Of a stretch of DNA of 64,000 nucleotides, positions 61,103 to 64,000 are shown piece by piece. The stretch covers positions 62,001 to 126,000 of the forward strand of contig JACKCN010000007.1 in assembly GCA_020634015.1 (NCBI GenBank), written 5' to 3'. This DNA is from Candidatus Delongbacteria bacterium. GTDB taxonomy: Bacteria; CAIWAD01. A model generated the notes under the pieces. The model was not told the origin of the DNA. It worked only from the letters and a program-made list of their open reading frames with translations, and did no database searches. The position numbers and the translations under genes were made by a program. How positions within the stretch are numbered: position 1 is the first letter of the stretch; every line of letters begins with the position of its first letter.

Positions 61103-62008
61103 TCAGGGGGTGGCAGGGGCGCCCGCGGACGCTCTGGCGGCGGCGAACTCGCCCAGGCGGATGACCGTATCCACATAGGCATCGCTGTGATTGTAGCGGC
61201 GCAGCACACGGCGCTGTTTCTCCGGGGGCACCCCGGCTTTCCAGCCATTCTGCTTGAGATAGTTGCCCATGCTGGCCACGGCATCCGGCAGGTGAAACAG
61301 ATTCACCGCGCCATCCCCGTCCCCGTCACGGCCATAGGCCTTCAGGCTGCTGGGCATGAACTGGCACAGTCCCAGCGCACCTGCCCAGCTCCCGGCCTGC
61401 AGATGCCAGTCCGGCGAGCCGCCGTATACATCCCAGAAAGCCTGCAGTTCACCGAGCGAGCGTGTCGCGCGCGAAACGGCGCGCTTGCTGATCCGTGCGC
61501 GCAGGGCGTTGCGCTCGGCGGAGCCACCGGCACGCAGCTCACGAGCCAGGGCGCTGTCGGCGTTCTGCTCGATCACCCGATTCAGGCGGGCAAGCTGCAG
61601 GCTGAGATTCAGGTCCACCAGATTCCACTTGCCCGTATAGGCTCCCAGGCGGGTTTCGATCATCAGGATCGCGCCCGTGATCCGTGGGGGAACGCCCCAG
61701 ATCTGCTCGGCAGCCCGCAGCAGGCTGTCCTGATCCACCAGAAAACCGGCGAGACGCGTGATCACCGAATCCTCGAAGAACTTCTGGTAGGGGTCGGCGC
61801 TGTTGGTTGTGTGCAGGTTGATCTCGATCGCCCGGGGCAGGAAGCTGCGTTCGGCAAGCGCCAGGCTGTCGATGGTGGACTCGCTGAAGTCGGCCCGTCG
61901 CAGGCATTGACGCAGAAAGTCCTGTTCATCCTGATTGAAGGGACGCTCCCCGGCCGCCTGCCCACGCGTGACACAGAGCAACAGGGCAAGCAGCAACGAG
62001 CGCAGCAT
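61103..62008 (-). CDS. Lytic murein transglycosylase, MltB family
   Basis: This 301-residue exported enzyme cleaves the glycan strands of peptidoglycan with 1,6-anhydro product formation. The catalytic Glu is E118 in ILMIETRLGAYTGKWN. The family motifs GALGLCQFMPSSLKAYGRDG and DAVASMGNYLKQNGW follow. The signal peptide (MLRSLLLALLLCVTRGQAAG) lacks a lipobox Cys at the usual place. The ATG at 62008 has AAGGA nine bases upstream. Its role would be wall remodelling, possibly for flagella or envelope complexes. Confidence 0.9.
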   Translation of the reverse strand: MLRSLLLALLLCVTRGQAAGERPFNQDEQDFLRQCLRRADFSESTIDSLALAERSFLPRAIEINLHTTNSADPYQKFFEDSVITRLAGFLVDQDSLLRAAEQIWGVPPRITGAILMIETRLGAYTGKWNLVDLNLSLQLARLNRVIEQNADSALARELRAGGSAERNALRARISKRAVSRATRSLGELQAFWDVYGGSPDWHLQAGSWAGALGLCQFMPSSLKAYGRDGDGDGAVNLFHLPDAVASMGNYLKQNGWKAGVPPEKQRRVLRRYNHSDAYVDTVIRLGEFAAARASAGAPATP

Positions 62009-62075
62009 GGGGGTGGTTCCTTGCATGATGGTTCCGTGTGTTGCCTGCACCCGGCCGACGCAGAACGGGTGGACC

Positions 62076-63038
62076 TCAGAGCCGGGCCAGTCGATCCAGT
62101 TGTTCCGGCCCGCAGAGCGACAGATTCAGGGTGGCCGCCTGCCGGGCACGTGCCAGGCGCAGCTCATCAGGGAGCCCGCAAAGGGTTCCCGCCAGCAGGG
62201 CGGCACCCAGGACGTCTCCGCAGCCCGTGCTCTCCACCACGCACGCCTCCAGGGCCGGCCAGTGGCGGGACATGCCGGGACGCGAATGCATGAAGCCACG
62301 TGCCGCGTCCGTGATCACGATCTCACCGATACCCAGCCCGTGAAGTTCCCCCAGCAAGTCGCCCGTGTCGGCCAGGGTCAGGGGTGAGTGCGGTGCCAGG
62401 CACGCGCATTCGTCCAGAGTCAGCTGCAGCAGGTCGAGATCACGCAACCACTCCTGCCAGCGGTGCAGAGGTCGCAGGCGTCGGGCGCGACCGGCGCGCG
62501 CATCCAGGCTCAATGAATGCAGGTCCAGCTGCAGGAATGGCGGACGGGCCGTGTCGCGCAGGATACGCCGCCAGTGGCTCCAGCCGCGCAGACTGAACTC
62601 CCGGCCCGAGGTGAAATTCAGCAGCACCGCATCCCAGGGACCGGCGGGACATTCGTCCAGGGTGTATCCACCAACGGTCAGCCAGCTGCGCTCGCGTTTG
62701 TGTTCGGGGTCGCGGCAGTCCAGTTCGACCCGGTTGGAGGCTCTGTCCCTCCAGAGCACCTCGCCGGGAGCGTTGCCACTCCCGGCGAGGATCGCGGTCA
62801 ATTCGTGCGTCAGGTCCAGACCCGCCAGCAGCCGTGCGTTCAACCGCGCAGCGGGCAGCAGAGCCTTCAGGGCCAGCAGGCTGTAACACGCTCCGCCCAG
62901 ACTGTCCTGCCGGGTCAGCCGGCCGCTGGAGTCGGCGAACAGCAGCTGGTCACGATTGATGGTTCCCAGCAGCAGGACCCGCAGTGTCCGGGCGTCAGCG
63001 TGGGCCACTGCGTGCGGGGGGCGTCCGGAACGACTCAA
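62076..63038 (-). CDS. PfkB-family carbohydrate kinase
   Basis: This 320-residue ribokinase-like protein has GTINRDQL at the N-terminus, GGACYSLLAL and the catalytic motif STGCGDVLGAALLAG (anion hole plus Asp base; Cys replaces the usual Ala of TGAGD). The sugar or nucleoside substrate is unknown. The start is TTG at 63038, overlapping the der stop as TTGA; GTG at 63008 is an alternative. Sequence before residue 19 is poorly conserved. Confidence 0.8.
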   Translation of the reverse strand: MSRSGRPPHAVAHADARTLRVLLLGTINRDQLLFADSSGRLTRQDSLGGACYSLLALKALLPAARLNARLLAGLDLTHELTAILAGSGNAPGEVLWRDRASNRVELDCRDPEHKRERSWLTVGGYTLDECPAGPWDAVLLNFTSGREFSLRGWSHWRRILRDTARPPFLQLDLHSLSLDARAGRARRLRPLHRWQEWLRDLDLLQLTLDECACLAPHSPLTLADTGDLLGELHGLGIGEIVITDAARGFMHSRPGMSRHWPALEACVVESTGCGDVLGAALLAGTLCGLPDELRLARARQAATLNLSLCGPEQLDRLARL

Positions 63039-64000
63039 CGATCATCGTCGTCGTCATCGTCCCAGTCGTCGTCCTCTTCAACCTCTTCGTCCCACTCTTC
63101 CTCGCCGTCGCCTTCGACCTCTTCGATCTCTTCCCAGTCATCATCATCATCGTCGTCATCATCCAAGTCACGGTCGCGGTTCACAACGGGCAGAACATCC
63201 AGATCGTCCTCATCCCCCTGTGCCTCACCGTAGAATACGGCGGGGCCCTTCGGCCGCTCAACACCCTTCATCGTGTCCTCCTGGTCTTCACTTTCTGACT
63301 CAATGAACCGGCCCCGGCGGAAGTCCAACCGGATCGGTACTCCCTCAAAGTCGAATGCACGTCTCAGCTGATTTTCCAGATAGCGATGATACACGGTGGT
63401 CAACATTTCCGGGTGGTTGCAACGGAAGACGATCCATGGCGGATCGTTGCGCACCTGGATCACGTCCCGGAAACGGATCCAGTTGCCTTCTCGCGCGGGT
63501 GGCGGGCGGCGTTCGATGGCGCCCAGCATCTTGCTGCGCAGTTCTTCGGGGTCCAGCCACTGGGCCCGGTTGGCCGCGATGCGCTCGGCCATTTCCAGCA
63601 CGCGCGGCGCGCGTTGCCCGGTGAGGGCCGAAATGAACAGCACGGGAACCCAGCGCAGGGTGTGGATGTTCCGAAGCATCTCCTCCTGCATCTTGCGTGC
63701 GGTATTGGTTTCCTTTTCGGGGACCGTGTCCCACTTGTTCACCACCAGCGCCACGCCCTTGCGCTGGGTCACGGCCTCTTCCAGCACCTGGATGTCCTGG
63801 CGGGTCAGGCCTTCGGCCGGTTCCACCAGCAGCATGCAGACCTGGGCGGTCTCGATGGCCGACAGCGTGCGCAGACGCGAGTAGAACTCGATGTTCTCGC
63901 GAATCTTGGTCCTGCGGCGCAGGCCCGCCGTGTCCACCAGTACGTACTTGCGACCGTCCACGGTCACCGGGGTGTCAATGGCGTCCCGTGTGGTGCCAGC
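63035..64000 (-). CDS. der: Ribosome-assembly GTPase Der (partial at the window edge) with acidic tail
   Basis: Der (EngA) has two GTPase domains and a KH-like domain and matures the 50S subunit. The 321 codons in the window start inside the second G domain (GTTRDAIDTPV, DTAGLRRRTK, NKWD) and include the KH-like domain (WIVFRCNHPEML to DFEGVPIRLDFRRGRF). About 75 residues then follow that are not part of the family core, ending in a tract dominated by Asp and Glu (DLDDDDDDDDDWEEIEE and related stretches). The beginning of the gene lies beyond 64000. It overlaps the kinase gene. Confidence 0.95.
   Translation of the reverse strand, partial: AGTTRDAIDTPVTVDGRKYVLVDTAGLRRRTKIRENIEFYSRLRTLSAIETAQVCMLLVEPAEGLTRQDIQVLEEAVTQRKGVALVVNKWDTVPEKETNTARKMQEEMLRNIHTLRWVPVLFISALTGQRAPRVLEMAERIAANRAQWLDPEELRSKMLGAIERRPPPAREGNWIRFRDVIQVRNDPPWIVFRCNHPEMLTTVYHRYLENQLRRAFDFEGVPIRLDFRRGRFIESESEDQEDTMKGVERPKGPAVFYGEAQGDEDDLDVLPVVNRDRDLDDDDDDDDDWEEIEEVEGDGEEEWDEEVEEDDDWDDDDDDDR

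Noticed and set aside
58809..61178. A 789-codon plus-strand open frame
   Set aside because: Antisense to dnaK.

Overview
The window comes from a high-GC, flagellated, Gram-negative-type bacterium that makes outer-surface proteins with Por-secretion-like C-terminal sorting domains. The evidence is a partial flgB behind a consensus sigma-54 promoter, three secreted proteins ending in a PNPFNP...YN..G...L......G.H...W......SG.Y.......K sorting module plus a remnant of a fourth, a Bacteroides-aerotolerance (bat) operon and many lipoproteins. This mix fits the FCB-like candidate phyla (Delongbacteria, KSB1, Latescibacteria, Eisenbacteria and similar). The sequence alone does not fix the phylum. 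Almost everything is on the minus strand; only three genes (714, 23717 and 57797) are on the plus strand.

Layout. 0-1.6 kb: flgB (minus, cut by the window edge) diverges from an unknown lipoprotein. 1.7-8.9 kb: two translationally coupled surface proteins, a 1717-residue beta-helix protein with a dockerin-like module and a 664-residue protein with cohesin-like and BIG2-like modules. 9-11.4 kb: an HD-GYP response regulator and a homoserine dehydrogenase. 11.4-16.3 kb: an accessory island with three copies of a repeat built around a 34-bp palindrome, REP-like hairpins, a lower-GC beta-helix protein, the decapitated remnant of another sorted protein and a 12-bp minisatellite. 16.3-23.4 kb: uvrC, methylmalonyl-CoA epimerase and a tandem array of five PKD-domain lipoproteins plus one chimeric pseudogene. 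23.7-26.9 kb: a secreted C39-like cysteine peptidase. 27-37 kb: DoxX, a methyltransferase, an exonuclease-DinG helicase fusion, glycine decarboxylase (gcvPB, gcvPA, gcvH), accC, accB and efp. 37-48 kb: ligA, a glyoxalase(VOC)-adenine phosphoribosyltransferase fusion, acylphosphatase, gpsA, plsY, recA, thpR, cinA, recR, dnaX and the 4.5S SRP RNA. 48-57.5 kb: a moxR/DUF58/bat operon ending in a SPOR lipoprotein, preceded by a TPR lipoprotein. 57.8-64 kb: an orphan DNA methyltransferase, dnaK behind a second consensus sigma-54 promoter, a MltB-type lytic transglycosylase, a PfkB-family kinase and der (cut by the edge) with a very acidic tail.

Functional themes. The core genes cover DNA repair and recombination (uvrC, dinG, ligA, recA, recR, cinA, dnaX), phospholipid and fatty-acid precursors (plsY, gpsA, accBC), one-carbon metabolism (gcv), translation and ribosome assembly (efp, der, SRP RNA), and envelope stress or assembly (bat operon). 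Most unusual are the PKD-lipoprotein array with its duplicated leader and recombinant pseudogene, the VOC-APRT fusion, a dnaX poly-A slippage site that would yield a truncated gamma subunit, the two sigma-54 promoters (flgB and dnaK), the dispersed palindromic repeat, and the dockerin/cohesin-like surface pair.
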